NCBI RefSeq assembly: GCF_947500835.1
Contig: NZ_CANMTQ010000007.1
Location: 1-64,000 of the forward strand
Origin: an uncultured Halomonas sp.
Lineage (GTDB): Bacteria; Pseudomonadota; Gammaproteobacteria; Pseudomonadales; Halomonadaceae
DNA: 64,000 bases
Direction of reading: 5' to 3'
Shown: positions 54,252 through 63,384 of the stretch, piece by piece
Position numbering within the stretch: the first letter of the stretch is position 1
How the letters are laid out: each line of letters starts with the position of its first letter
Notes under the pieces: model-generated
Seen by the model: only the letters and a program-made list of their open reading frames with translations
Database searches by the model: none
Told to the model about the DNA's origin: nothing
Program-made: the position numbers and the translations under genes

Positions 54252-54851
54252 ATGACACAGGACGATATCACCCTACTCGTGTTAGCCGGCGGTCAAGGTC
54301 GCCGCATGGGCGGTGTTGACAAGGGTTGGACACTGCTGCGCGACAAGCCCTTGATACTGCATGTGTTATCGCGCCTGGAGGGACGCACGGGCGCAGTGTT
54401 GATCAATGCCAACCGCAGCCTCGACGCTTATGAGCAGCTTGGCTATCCGGTCGTCACGGATATCGAAGGCGACTTCAAGGGTCCCTTGATGGGAATTCTC
54501 AGCGGGTTGACCGCCGCCTTGACGCCTTGGGTACTGGTCGTGCCCTGCGACACACCTGCGCTACCGAAAGATCTGGTGACGCGTAAGATCGAGGGCATCA
54601 ATGATCACGATATTGCCGTGGCTCACGATGGAGAGCGAGCGCATCCGGTCGTCGCCCTGATGCGAAGGGATCTGGCGCCGGACTTGCGCGAGGCTCTGGC
54701 GGCAGGAGAGCGCAAGATCGATCGCTGGTACGCGAGGCACCACTGGTGCCACGTGGATTTCAGCGATCAACCGGAAGCATTCATTAATCTCAACAGCCCT
54801 GAAGACAAAGCGAATCTGAACCAGCGTCTCGAGCGCGATGGGTCAACTTGA
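54252..54851 (+). CDS. mobA: Molybdenum cofactor guanylyltransferase
   Basis: 199 residues from ATG 54252. The nucleotide motif LLVLAGGQGRRMGGVDKGWT and DIEGDFKGPLMGILSGL, VVPCDTPALPKDLV are standard. MobA adds GMP to molybdopterin to form the guanine dinucleotide cofactor used by the DMSO reductase family. It is 91 bp downstream of tupC and on the same strand. Confidence 0.95.
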   Translation: MTQDDITLLVLAGGQGRRMGGVDKGWTLLRDKPLILHVLSRLEGRTGAVLINANRSLDAYEQLGYPVVTDIEGDFKGPLMGILSGLTAALTPWVLVVPCDTPALPKDLVTRKIEGINDHDIAVAHDGERAHPVVALMRRDLAPDLREALAAGERKIDRWYARHHWCHVDFSDQPEAFINLNSPEDKANLNQRLERDGST

Positions 54852-54909
54852 CTCAGTCAGGTAAACTCTTGGTAGCAACGTGCTGATTACTCGGTGATTT
54901 CAAGATTCT

Positions 54910-55006
54910 ATTCGCTGTTTGCAAGCGAATTTCGGTACGGCGGTTGCCTCCAATGAGGGCACGCTGCTCCATCCAAGGAATTCATCAACTTGCGCTAAAA
55001 ATTCGC
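54910..55006 (+). promoter_or_regulatory. Structured leader with two mutually exclusive stems before mobB
   Basis: ATTCGCT-GTTTGCA-AGCGAAT (54910-54930) is a 7-bp hairpin. Its right arm overlaps GCGAATTT (54925-54932), which can instead pair with AAATTCGC (54999-55006), enclosing a further hairpin TGCCTC-CAAT-GAGGGCA. Both cannot form at once, as in riboswitch expression platforms. Cofactor (Moco/Tuco) riboswitches are known for such operons, but I cannot confirm the consensus. Confidence 0.35.
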
Positions 55007-55032
55007 CGTTACGGAACGCGATTGAAAACATC

Positions 55033-55605
55033 ATGACACTTGACCTTGCTAATGAAACATTGCCCTTGCTGGGTATCGCCGCCTGGAGTGGAACAGGAAA
55101 AACCACGCTGCTCGAGGCCTTGCTACCGCGTCTGGCCGAGCGTGGGGTGCGTGTCGCTGTCATCAAGCACGCCCATCACGGGTTCGATGTGGATCAGCCT
55201 GGCAAGGACAGCTACCGGATGCGTGCCGCCGGTGCGGCCCCGGTGCTGGTCGCCTCGAAAGCACGCTTTGCGCTGATGATGGAAACACCGAATCGTACGG
55301 AACCCGACCTTGCCATGCTGATCGACCAGGTCAGGCCGCTGCAGCCGAATCTGGTGCTGATCGAAGGCTTCAAGGCCTGGCCGGTGCCCAAGCTGGAGCT
55401 GTTTCGTCCCGTGCTCGAAAAACCGTTATTGGCGGAGAGCGATGTCTGGGTAAAAGGCGTGGCAAGTGACGAAGCTCTTGCGCTGCCAGAAGGAGTGGAA
55501 GCACTCGATCTTAATGATCTTGATGCCCTGACCGAATACGTGGCGGCCTGGCCGGAGCAATGGCCACAGCGGCGCCAGCCGCGCAAGACAGGAGTTCCGC
55601 TATGA
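55033..55605 (+). CDS. mobB: Molybdopterin-guanine dinucleotide biosynthesis protein MobB
   Basis: 190 residues from ATG 55033; the upstream open frame to 54919 is the leader. P-loop LLGIAAWSGTGKTTLLEALL, then VAVIKHAHHGFDVDQPGKDS and LVLIEGFKAWPVPKLELFRP are the MobB hallmarks. A GTPase-like accessory of MobA. Its stop overlaps the moeA start (ATGA). Confidence 0.94.
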   Translation: MTLDLANETLPLLGIAAWSGTGKTTLLEALLPRLAERGVRVAVIKHAHHGFDVDQPGKDSYRMRAAGAAPVLVASKARFALMMETPNRTEPDLAMLIDQVRPLQPNLVLIEGFKAWPVPKLELFRPVLEKPLLAESDVWVKGVASDEALALPEGVEALDLNDLDALTEYVAAWPEQWPQRRQPRKTGVPL

Positions 55606-56861
55606 GCCTTTCCTGTTTCGAGCTGGGAGAGCGCATGCTCAGCATCGAGGAAGCGTTGACCGCTTTACGAGAGCTTGCGCCAAAAGCGCTTGAAAGCGAA
55701 GTTATACCGTTATCTTCCCTGTTAGATCGGGTCCTGGCGGAAGATGCGATATCTTCTATTGATGTACCGCAGAATACCAACGCGGCAATGGATGGTATTG
55801 CCCTGAGTTGGCCAGACAGCAACCAGACGCGATTCGTGCTGCAGGGAGACGTGCTTGCCGGTAGCTGCTTTGAAGGCCGCCTTGATCCCGGCCAGGCGGT
55901 GACCATCACCACCGGTGCGCCCCTGCCGCAAGGGGCCGATACCGTCATCATGTCCGAACAGTTGCACATGCAGGAAGAGGGCGCATCCCGCTGGGTCGAG
56001 ATAGAGCAGGCGGATCGGGTACGCCGTGGCCAGAATGTACGCAGGGCGGGTGAGGATATTCCCCGCGGGACAACGGCATTGAAGGCGGGAACTCGCTTGT
56101 CCCCCCAGCATCTGGGGCTGCTTGCATCGATTGGTATGGGCGAGGCGCGAGTCGTACGTTGCCCCCGTGTCGCCATCTTCTCCACCGGTAATGAAGTGAC
56201 CGCGCCGGGCGAGGTGTTGCCACCGGCGGGTATCTTCGACTCCAATCGCTTTTCTCTACGGGGGCTATTGACTCGCCTTGGCTGCGAGGTGGTGGATTTA
56301 GGTATTCTAAGAGACGATTTTACCTGCATCCGAAATGCGCTGGAGACTGCAGCGCAGACGGCGGACATGGTCATTACCAGCGGTGGCGTATCCGTAGGAG
56401 AGGCGGACTGGACCCGGAAGGCGCTGGATGAAACAGGAAAACTCGGCTTCTGGCGTATCGCCATTCGCCCTGGTAGACCCCTGGCGTTTGGCACCCTGGG
56501 AGAGCGTGAGATTCCCTTCTTCGGACTGCCGGGCAATCCGGTAGCGGTCATGGTGACTTTCTTGCAGTTCGTTCAGCCCTTGTTGCGTACTCTACAGGGA
56601 GAGCATCAATGGCAACCCCGTCGCCTGACGGCGATCGCCGACGAGCCGTTGAAAAGTCGTGAAGGGCGGGTCGATTTTCTACGCGGCATCTACCACTGTG
56701 ATGATCAAGGACGCCTGCACGTCAGTATGACCGGTCGCCAAGGCTCGGGGATCCTATCCTCAATGACGGCGGCCAATTGTTTGATCGAGATCGAGGCGCC
56801 ACGCGCCGAAGTGGCGCAAGGTGAAACGGTGACTTTACAACCCTTTGGGGAGCTGACATGA
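55602..56861 (+). CDS. moeA: Molybdopterin molybdenumtransferase
   Basis: 419 residues from ATG 55602. Motifs: [16 protein letters not shown] (active-site 'N.AMDG'), [30 protein letters not shown]-type [27 protein letters not shown] and [13 protein letters not shown]. MoeA inserts molybdate (or tungstate) into adenylated molybdopterin. It overlaps mobB in front and moaC behind by 4 bp each, so translation is tightly coupled. Confidence 0.97.
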   Translation: MSLSCFELGERMLSIEEALTALRELAPKALESEVIPLSSLLDRVLAEDAISSIDVPQNTNAAMDGIALSWPDSNQTRFVLQGDVLAGSCFEGRLDPGQAVTITTGAPLPQGADTVIMSEQLHMQEEGASRWVEIEQADRVRRGQNVRRAGEDIPRGTTALKAGTRLSPQHLGLLASIGMGEARVVRCPRVAIFSTGNEVTAPGEVLPPAGIFDSNRFSLRGLLTRLGCEVVDLGILRDDFTCIRNALETAAQTADMVITSGGVSVGEADWTRKALDETGKLGFWRIAIRPGRPLAFGTLGEREIPFFGLPGNPVAVMVTFLQFVQPLLRTLQGEHQWQPRRLTAIADEPLKSREGRVDFLRGIYHCDDQGRLHVSMTGRQGSGILSSMTAANCLIEIEAPRAEVAQGETVTLQPFGELT

Positions 56862-57739
56862 GCCTGACGCATCTTAATTCCCGTGGCGAGGCGCATATGG
56901 TGGACGTCGCCGACAAGACGGAAACCCGTCGTGAAGCGGTAGCCAGTGGACGAATTCACATGCGTCCGCAAACCCTGGCATTGCTAGCCGAAGGGGGCAT
57001 GCCGAAAGGTGACGTGCTGGCCACGGCACGTATTGCCGGTATACAGGCAGCCAAGCGAACGTCTGAGCTGATTCCTCTGTGCCATGCCCTGGCACTGTCC
57101 AAGGTCAGCGTCGATTTCACGCTCAATGAGGCTGATGCCAGTGTCGATGTGACCGCCACTTGCCGTTTGAACGGTCGCACTGGGGTCGAGATGGAGGCAT
57201 TGACGGCTGTATCGGTGGCCTGTCTGACTCTTTATGACATGTGCAAGGCGGTGGACAAGGATATGAGCATCGAAGGAATTCAATTGCTCTCCAAGACCGG
57301 TGGTAAGTCCGGGGATTATCAACGATCGCTCAATGTAAAACGGCCGGCCGGCGCGTCTTCCATGCAGCCAGATGCCACTTCAGAGAATGCGGTGGTCTCA
57401 AAGAATGGGCTGCTCGATATAGCTCCTATCGTGACGGGTAAATGTTTCGAAGGCAGTGTTAGTGTCGCGCTGGGGGAGGAGCGTAACTGTATCAGTGTCA
57501 AGTGTCTTGCAGAGCTGCGTGAGCGCCTTGGCGTCAGTGATATCAACGTGCCCTTTACGGCGCTTCTCGAGCCTACGATTGGCGGTCTTAAAAGCGCGCT
57601 GGAGCAACAGGACAAGCGCTTCGCTCTACTGCGCGAACAGCGCATATTGTGTGCTGTCAATCAGGTGATGAGCGCCGAAGATACACTTCTTACAGCAGGC
57701 GATGAGGTCGCTTTTTTTCCACCGGTGACCGGGGGTTGA
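56858..57739 (+). CDS. MoaC-MoaD fusion: cyclic pyranopterin monophosphate synthase joined to the sulfur-carrier subunit
   Basis: 293 residues in one uninterrupted frame. Residues 1-161 are a complete Moa[41 protein letters not shown] with the catalytic Lys and His, and [20 protein letters not shown]. About 45-50 residues of linker follow. Residues about 210-293 are MoaD-like: [35 protein letters not shown] and the C-terminal [11 protein letters not shown], whose final Gly-Gly is the adenylation and thiocarboxylate site. MoaC makes cPMP and MoaD carries the sulfur for MoaE. They are normally separate genes; no moaD occurs elsewhere in this operon, and moaE starts two bases after. Confidence 0.93.
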   Translation: MSLTHLNSRGEAHMVDVADKTETRREAVASGRIHMRPQTLALLAEGGMPKGDVLATARIAGIQAAKRTSELIPLCHALALSKVSVDFTLNEADASVDVTATCRLNGRTGVEMEALTAVSVACLTLYDMCKAVDKDMSIEGIQLLSKTGGKSGDYQRSLNVKRPAGASSMQPDATSENAVVSKNGLLDIAPIVTGKCFEGSVSVALGEERNCISVKCLAELRERLGVSDINVPFTALLEPTIGGLKSALEQQDKRFALLREQRILCAVNQVMSAEDTLLTAGDEVAFFPPVTGG

Positions 57740-57741
57740 AC

Positions 57742-58194
57742 ATGATCAAGGTACAGACGCAGCCTTTTGATGTGGGCGAGGAGCACAGAGCCCTGCTCGC
57801 AGGGCGCACCGACGTTGGCGCTGTGGTATGTTTTACCGGCCTGGTACGTGATTTCAATGAGAGCCCCGAGGTTCAGGGGCTTTCTCTCGAGCATTATTCC
57901 GGCATGACCGAGCAGGCACTTGCCGATATTGTCCGTGAGGCCGAACGGCGCTGGACATTGCAAGGCGTGCGATTGATTCATCGTGTAGGTCATCTCGAGC
58001 CGGGCGATCCGATTGTACTGGTGGCGGTCGCCAGCGCCCATCGTCGAAATGCTTTCGAGGCATGTGATTTCATCATGGATTATCTAAAGACGCGGGCGCC
58101 CTTCTGGAAGAAAGAGCATACGACCAAGGGGCACTACTGGGTATCGGAGCGTAACTCCGACAAGCAGGATGCCAAGCGCTGGGAGGTGTCATGA
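57742..58194 (+). CDS. moaE: Molybdopterin synthase catalytic subunit
   Basis: 150 residues from ATG 57742. [60 protein letters not shown] and [20 protein letters not shown] plus PFWKKEH with the catalytic Lys. With thiocarboxylated MoaD it converts cPMP to molybdopterin. Here its partner MoaD would be the C-terminal part of the fused protein encoded just before it. Confidence 0.96.
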   Translation: MIKVQTQPFDVGEEHRALLAGRTDVGAVVCFTGLVRDFNESPEVQGLSLEHYSGMTEQALADIVREAERRWTLQGVRLIHRVGHLEPGDPIVLVAVASAHRRNAFEACDFIMDYLKTRAPFWKKEHTTKGHYWVSERNSDKQDAKRWEVS

Positions 58195-59180
58195 CACAGT
58201 TGATCGACGATTTTAAGCGCGTGGTGCGTTATGTCAGGATTTCCGTTACCGATCGCTGCGATTTCCGCTGTGTTTATTGCATGAGCGAGGAAATGACCTT
58301 TTTACCTCGCGCACAGGTTCTCACCCTGGAAGAGCTGGCAACCGTCGCACGAGCTTTCACTGAGCTGGGCGTAGAGAAGATTCGACTCACTGGTGGGGAG
58401 CCTCTGGTACGTCGTGGAATCGATGAGCTGGTGACGGAAATCGGCCAGTTGGACGGCCTCAAGGATTTCGCCATGACCACCAACGGTGCTGGGCTTGTCA
58501 AGCATGCCCCTGCATTGCGTCAAGGCGGATTACAACGTCTGAATATCAGTCTGGACTCTCTGGACCCAGTACGTTTCAAGCAGCTGACCCGTACCGGCGA
58601 TTTAAACAAGGTGATCGATGGTCTGCACGCGGCTCAGGATGCCGGCTTCGAGCGAATCAAATTGAATGCCGTCATCATGAAGGGCAGAAACGATGATGAG
58701 GTACTCGATCTGGTGGAATTCGCGCGACGTGAATCCATCGATATCAGCTTTATCGAAGAGATGCCTTTAGGCGATGTATCGGATCACTCCCGTGGCGAGA
58801 CCTATTGTTCCAGCGATGAAGTCCAGGCCATCATCGAGTCCCGTCACGCCTTGATGCCAACTACCGAGTCCACGCTGGGACCTTCGCGTTATTTCCGTAT
58901 GGCGGATAGCGCTTCGAGGGTTGGCTTCATCTCGCCTCATAGCCATAATTTCTGCGCTACCTGTAATCGTGTACGAGTCACCGTGGAAGGACGACTTCTT
59001 CTTTGTCTGGGCAATGAGCATTCTGTCGATTTGCGCGAGACGTTGCGGCGCTATCCCGGCGACATCGAAAGACTCAAGGCACGTATTGTCGATGCCATGT
59101 CGCTCAAGCCCGAGCGCCACCATTTCACGACGGATGGCGATGTACAGGTCGTACGTTTCATGAATATGACCGGTGGATGA
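58191..59180 (+). CDS. moaA: GTP 3',8-cyclase (radical SAM)
   Basis: 329 residues; ATG overlaps the moaE stop (ATGA). The SAM cluster motif is in [16 protein letters not shown] (CxxxCxxC). The second cluster is held by [36 protein letters not shown] and a C-terminal MTGG (double Gly tail needed for activity) are present. It makes the first intermediate from GTP, which MoaC turns into cPMP. Last gene of the operon, followed by a terminator. Confidence 0.97.
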   Translation: MTQLIDDFKRVVRYVRISVTDRCDFRCVYCMSEEMTFLPRAQVLTLEELATVARAFTELGVEKIRLTGGEPLVRRGIDELVTEIGQLDGLKDFAMTTNGAGLVKHAPALRQGGLQRLNISLDSLDPVRFKQLTRTGDLNKVIDGLHAAQDAGFERIKLNAVIMKGRNDDEVLDLVEFARRESIDISFIEEMPLGDVSDHSRGETYCSSDEVQAIIESRHALMPTTESTLGPSRYFRMADSASRVGFISPHSHNFCATCNRVRVTVEGRLLLCLGNEHSVDLRETLRRYPGDIERLKARIVDAMSLKPERHHFTTDGDVQVVRFMNMTGG

Positions 59181-59208
59181 AACGTTTTTTCTGCTACTTT
59201 TCAGCACT

Positions 59209-59238
59209 AACAGCGATCAATGATCGCTGTTTTTTTTG
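59209..59238 (+). terminator. Terminator of the molybdenum cofactor operon
   Basis: AACAGCGATCA and TGATCGCTGTT with a one-base centre, followed by eight T's. Confidence 0.9.
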
Positions 59239-59360
59239 CGTTAATTGTTCTTTTTTTCGTTATTAGTGGTAGTCATACCTTGTCAATCGAGCAAGTAAGC
59301 ATATACTTTTCGTGATAATAAGCTTTATGTAGTCGATGATTTTTAATGCGGAGGAAGCTG

Positions 59361-59648
59361 ATGTCTACTGAATCTCTTGAAAGGATTGCGCGCAACAAAA
59401 ACGTGGCCCGTGCTGCTGCTCGTCAGCTAAGCATGGAGCAATTGCACAAACTCGCAGAAGTCATAAGCGAAGTGATCGAGCAAAAGCAACAGGAAGATCA
59501 TTATAAGCGCGAGGAAGAAGAGCAGAAGGCGCGTAAGCTTGCCGAAATTCGGGAAGCCATCAACGATGCCGGTCTTTCTGTTGACGACCTGGTTGGTGAG
59601 CAGCCCCGTCGTCGTCGCGGACGGCCACCCAAGAACGCCAAGTCCTGA
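59361..59648 (+). CDS. H-NS-like N-terminal domain protein with AT-hook tail
   Basis: 95 residues from ATG 59361, which follows GGAGGA with good spacing; ATG 59346 is less likely. Residues 5-75 match the oligomerisation part of H-NS (LERIARNKNVARAAARQLSM, EQLHKLAEVISEVIEQKQQE, then a coiled coil up to AEIREAINDAGLSVDDL). Instead of the usual H-NS DNA-binding domain ('TW.G.GR.P') it ends RRRRGRPPKNAKS, an AT-hook core (RGRPPK). It is therefore likely a small xenogeneic silencer or an H-NS modulator acting in the nucleoid. The region before the start is AT-rich. Confidence 0.75.
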   Translation: MSTESLERIARNKNVARAAARQLSMEQLHKLAEVISEVIEQKQQEDHYKREEEEQKARKLAEIREAINDAGLSVDDLVGEQPRRRRGRPPKNAKS

Positions 59649-59693
59649 GCAGTGTCCCACCTGTTGGTATTTCCCGAGACGACATAAAATTAT

Positions 59694-59724
59694 AAGAAGC
59701 GGTTTGGTCGCTCCGCTTCTTTTC
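59694..59724 (+). terminator. Terminator behind the H-NS-like gene
   Basis: AAGAAGCGG and CCGCTTCTT form a 9-bp stem with a 10-base loop and are followed by TTT. Confidence 0.75.
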
Positions 59725-59821
59725 GATGGCGAGTTCTCATAGGCAGTTTTATCGTTGGCTCAGGCAGATCAATTGGGGAATTGCGTCAAACCCGTCGTGC
59801 ATGAGCTTTCGAATGCAAAAG

Positions 59822-61507
59822 TTATTGGGTTCTCGTGGTGAAGTTGATTTCTGCAGGCGTCAGCTGCAGGTGTACCGTAGGAAGGTGTCGTAGATGATCT
59901 GCAAGCCACTGCATTATTAAAAGTTGCAAGCGTTCACGTAGTTGAACGAGTGTTGCCACATTTGTTTTTTCAAGTGTGCTATCAATCCACTCAGCAAAAC
60001 TGTCTTCATCAAGGGCCAGTGGAACCGAAGCATCGATCAGAAGGCGACCGATACGTAGCCAACCCGATGTTTCCGGGGCAACGGCGATCACGATGAAAAG
60101 CTCACCGAAACGTTCGCGGCGATCGCCTTTAGGGGCTTGCAGACCTTCCAACGCCTGCACTCGGTCATTTGCGACGATTCGCGGTGCTTGTGAATGGCGT
60201 GTTTCCAGCGTCAATCCTTTATTGTCCAGGCGTATGAGATCACCGTTGACCGGAATCAATGGCGCAACAATACCTCTGGTTTCGGCCAGTTCGCGATGAG
60301 CATTCTGATGAAAAGGCTCGCCATGGACCGGCAATAGATAACGCGGCTTGAGCCATTCGTAGAAGGTGTGCAATTCCTCTTGCGCAGGATGTCCTGAAGC
60401 ATGCAGGTCGGGATGTCCGCCTTCTTCGAAAATAGTGACATTGAGACGACGCAAACCATTGTGCAAACGCTCGATAAGACGTTCGTTACCCGGAATTGCC
60501 TTGGCGGAAAAGATCACCGTGTCGCCGCCTTGTAATTCGAAGTCTGGATGACGCCCCTGGGCGAGTCGGGATAAAGCGGCACGCGGCTCGCCTTGGCTGC
60601 CGGTGGCAATGACTACTACTTCCTGGGCCGGAAGATAGCCAAGATCCCGTACCGGTACCAAGGGCGGAAAATCCTCGAGGTAGCCAAGTCCTCGGGCGAT
60701 ACGCACCATGCGTTCCATGGAGCGTCCCATCAAGCTTACGCGGCGCCCACACCGCGTTGCGGCGCGTCCGATGGCAAGCACGCGAGCCAGGTTGCTTGCA
60801 AAACAGGAAACTATGACGCGTCCAGAACACTCCCGCAGCGTATTTTCCAGTGCTTTCGCAACATCACCTTCGCTACGGGAACGACCAGGTACCGGCGCAT
60901 TGGTTGAATCGCCTATCAATAGATCGATCGGCGCCAAGGAGCGGAAAAGCGCTTCGTCGATCGCTGATCCTATTACGGGATCTGGATCGAGCTTCCAATC
61001 ACCGCTATGCAATACGCGATGATGGGGTGTCATGAGCAGCAGCGCGCAACTTTCAGGGATCGAATGAGGAACGGGAAGGTAACGCAGGGTGAACGCACCG
61101 GTTTCCAGCGCGTCTCCCGGTTCGACGATCCGAATTGCGTCCGTGGCGAGACCGCGTTCAACGAACTTGGCGCGCAACAGACCTGCTGCCAAGGGCGTCG
61201 CCAGGATAGGGCAGCCCCAGTGGGGCCATAACCAGGCGGCTGCACCAATATGATCCTCGTGGCCGTGGGTGATGACCAAGGCGCGGGGAGCAATGCCCAG
61301 CGCCGGTAGTTTATCGATATTGGGTACCTGCAAAGGGGAATCGGGCAGATCCTGTCGGATCATCATGCCGCAATCGACCGCTATCCAGTCTCCGTCGAAA
61401 CCGTAAAGGCTCAGGTTCATGCCAATCTCTCCACAACCGCCCAGAGGCAGAAAATGCAAAGGTGGTCGGCGGCGTTGACGAAGCTGTACTTGGGTGTGAA
61501 GCATCAT
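59822..61507 (-). CDS. RNase J-family beta-CASP ribonuclease
   Basis: 561 residues if started at MMLHTQVQLRQRRRPPLHFL; ATG 61519 is an alternative and no Shine-Dalgarno decides. The metallo-beta-lactamase motif LVITHGHEDHIGAAAWLWPH binds two zincs; VLHSGDWKLDPDP and GDSTNAPVPGRSRSE follow. The beta-CASP insert and the motifs VVIATGSQGEPRAALSRLAQ, HASGHPAQEELHTFYEWLKP and LLPVHGEPFHQNAH are as in RNase J1/J2. It should act as 5'-3' exo- or endoribonuclease in the cytosol. Enzymes of this family occur in a minority of gammaproteobacteria, where RNase E dominates. Confidence 0.9.
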   Translation of the reverse strand: MMLHTQVQLRQRRRPPLHFLPLGGCGEIGMNLSLYGFDGDWIAVDCGMMIRQDLPDSPLQVPNIDKLPALGIAPRALVITHGHEDHIGAAAWLWPHWGCPILATPLAAGLLRAKFVERGLATDAIRIVEPGDALETGAFTLRYLPVPHSIPESCALLLMTPHHRVLHSGDWKLDPDPVIGSAIDEALFRSLAPIDLLIGDSTNAPVPGRSRSEGDVAKALENTLRECSGRVIVSCFASNLARVLAIGRAATRCGRRVSLMGRSMERMVRIARGLGYLEDFPPLVPVRDLGYLPAQEVVVIATGSQGEPRAALSRLAQGRHPDFELQGGDTVIFSAKAIPGNERLIERLHNGLRRLNVTIFEEGGHPDLHASGHPAQEELHTFYEWLKPRYLLPVHGEPFHQNAHRELAETRGIVAPLIPVNGDLIRLDNKGLTLETRHSQAPRIVANDRVQALEGLQAPKGDRRERFGELFIVIAVAPETSGWLRIGRLLIDASVPLALDEDSFAEWIDSTLEKTNVATLVQLRERLQLLIMQWLADHLRHLPTVHLQLTPAEINFTTRTQ

Positions 61508-61638
61508 AGACACTGGCAAACAAAGAGATTTTTACTATACGTGATGCTGGGGCGGCCTCACAATGAATGAACGCGGATCATTGCGTTCGCAAGACTTAGT
61601 GGTCCACTTTTTTCTTCTCGAGCCTGCATGAGTTTTCC

Positions 61639-62310
61639 ATGTCGTTTGCTACTGTCGTACTTGCTCCCTGGATGTTGATTTTGACCGCACTACTCAGTTT
61701 GGGCGTGCTGGTCAGGGCCGTTTGGGTATTCCCTTGGCGGCGGCTGGAGCAGGATCGACCATTGCAGCACCGGCTGCTGGGTGCCACGGTCTTTGTCATG
61801 CTGATGTGGCAGCTGCGCGCTCAGGCTATCGACTGGCTTACCCTGCACATGGTGTTCACGGTATTTCTCACCCTGGTATTCACGGCGCCGCTGGCGCTGC
61901 TGGCCAATGCATTGATCAATCTGGCAATGGTGCTGATAGGGCAGATTGCCTGGCCCCTTTTGGGGGTCAATATATTGATTACCGGGGTGATTCCGGCGTT
62001 GATCAGTGTGATGATCTGGCGCCTGGTGGATCGGCGCATGCCGGATAACCTGTTCGTGTTCCTTTTCGCCTGTGGCTTCTTTGGCACAGGTTTGGCAACG
62101 CTTATTAGTGGGCTATGCACTATTAGCATCATATGGCTGGGTAGCAACGACCCGGAGGTGCTGCGTCTGATAGGAGAGTACGCCCTGTTCCTGCCGTTGC
62201 TGCTACCTTCCGAGGCTTTTGTTACCGGTACGATGCTCAGTCTGTTGCTGGTCTATCACCCTCATTGGGTGCTGACGTTTGATAGTCATCGCTATATCGA
62301 TACGAAGTGA
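61639..62310 (+). CDS. CbiM/NikM-like ECF transporter substrate component
   Basis: 223 residues with six or seven membrane segments (WMLILTALLSLGVLVRAVWV, FTVFLTLVFTAPLALLANAL, PSEAFVTGTMLSLLLVYHPH). The last motif and the layout fit 'energy-coupling factor ABC transporter permease' proteins, which for related families take up cobalt or nickel. No T component or ATPase lies near. The His- and metal-binding N-terminus typical of CbiM (MHI..) is lacking, so metal transport is uncertain. Confidence 0.7.
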   Translation: MSFATVVLAPWMLILTALLSLGVLVRAVWVFPWRRLEQDRPLQHRLLGATVFVMLMWQLRAQAIDWLTLHMVFTVFLTLVFTAPLALLANALINLAMVLIGQIAWPLLGVNILITGVIPALISVMIWRLVDRRMPDNLFVFLFACGFFGTGLATLISGLCTISIIWLGSNDPEVLRLIGEYALFLPLLLPSEAFVTGTMLSLLLVYHPHWVLTFDSHRYIDTK

Positions 62311-62313
62311 AGA

Positions 62314-63369
62314 TTATTGATGTTCGTCGAACAACGTCATTTGCCGCGTGCTGTCTGGTGGTACCAGGCGCACGCCCACGCCAAGCAAACGTACCGGACG
62401 ACTACGCCGTTTCCAGGCTTCATCGAGCAGCGCAAGAAAGCGTTCTGTGGATGCTTGCCGGCCCATGCCTTCCAGAGTGGTGGTAGAGAAGTCGTTGAAG
62501 CGTACCTTGACGAACAGTCCTTTGATGGCGGGATTGCCATGACGCTCAAGTCGCTGTCCTAGCCGTTCTATTAGCGTAGGCAGCTCGGCACGGCACTCGG
62601 CAAGTCCGGCCAGGTCGCGATGGAAGGTGTTTTCCGCACTTACGGATTTGCGCTCGCGCTCGACCCTGACCGGGCGATCATCCTGACCTCGGGCCAGTTC
62701 ATAAAGCCGAGTGCCGAACTTGCCGAAACGTTCGAGCAAAGTCTCCAGTGGCCAATCGCGTAGATCGCTGCAGGTAACAATCCCCATGTCGTGTAGTTTC
62801 GCCGCCGTGGCAGGACCAACGCCGTGTAGTTTGCCAACGGGCAGGGCGGCGACAAAGGATTCGGTGTCGTCAGGGGTAATGACGTGGAGTCCATCGGGCT
62901 TGTCCCAATCACTGGCGATCTTGGCCAGGAACTTGCTGGGGGCCACGCCCACGGACAAAGTGATTCCCGTGCGTTTCAGGGCCTCTTCCTTTAGCCAGCG
63001 AGCCATCCAGGTGGCGCTGCCCTTGAAACGAGTAACCGCACTGACATCCAGGAAGGCTTCGTCCAGGGATAGGGGTTCGACCAGTGGCGTCAATTCGTAG
63101 AAAATTGCCTGAATACGCTCGGAGACGGCGCGATAGCGGGGGAAATCCGCTGGCATCAATGTCAACTCAGGGCACAGTCGCAGTGCCTGGGAAGTGGGCA
63201 TGGCAGAATGGACGCCGAAGGCGCGTGCGGGATAGTTGCAGGTGGCGATGACGCCTCGACGATCGGCGCTACCGCCGATCGCCAAGGGAATATTCCGCAG
63301 AGCCGGATTATCCTGCATTTCCACGGCGGCATAGAAACAGTCGCAGTCGGCATGAAGGATCTTGCGCAC
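62314..63369 (-). CDS. dinB: DNA polymerase IV (Y family)
   Basis: 351 residues. MRKILHADCDCFYAAVEMQD with the catalytic Asp, VEPLSLDEAFLDVSAV with the second acidic pair, SVGVAPSKFLAKIASDWDKP, and the helix-hairpin-helix VGKLHGVGPATAAKLHDMGI. The C-terminal QMTLFDEHQ contains the sliding-clamp motif. It performs error-prone translesion synthesis. It lies 15 bp behind lexA, so it is most likely co-transcribed with its repressor. Confidence 0.97.
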   Translation of the reverse strand: MRKILHADCDCFYAAVEMQDNPALRNIPLAIGGSADRRGVIATCNYPARAFGVHSAMPTSQALRLCPELTLMPADFPRYRAVSERIQAIFYELTPLVEPLSLDEAFLDVSAVTRFKGSATWMARWLKEEALKRTGITLSVGVAPSKFLAKIASDWDKPDGLHVITPDDTESFVAALPVGKLHGVGPATAAKLHDMGIVTCSDLRDWPLETLLERFGKFGTRLYELARGQDDRPVRVERERKSVSAENTFHRDLAGLAECRAELPTLIERLGQRLERHGNPAIKGLFVKVRFNDFSTTTLEGMGRQASTERFLALLDEAWKRRSRPVRLLGVGVRLVPPDSTRQMTLFDEHQ

Positions 63370-63384
63370 GCTGGCCTCTGACGA

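Noticed and set aside
63370..63384. A separate LexA-controlled promoter for dinB
   Set aside because: Only 15 bp separate lexA and dinB and contain no SOS box, so dinB is more likely read from the lexA promoter outside the window.
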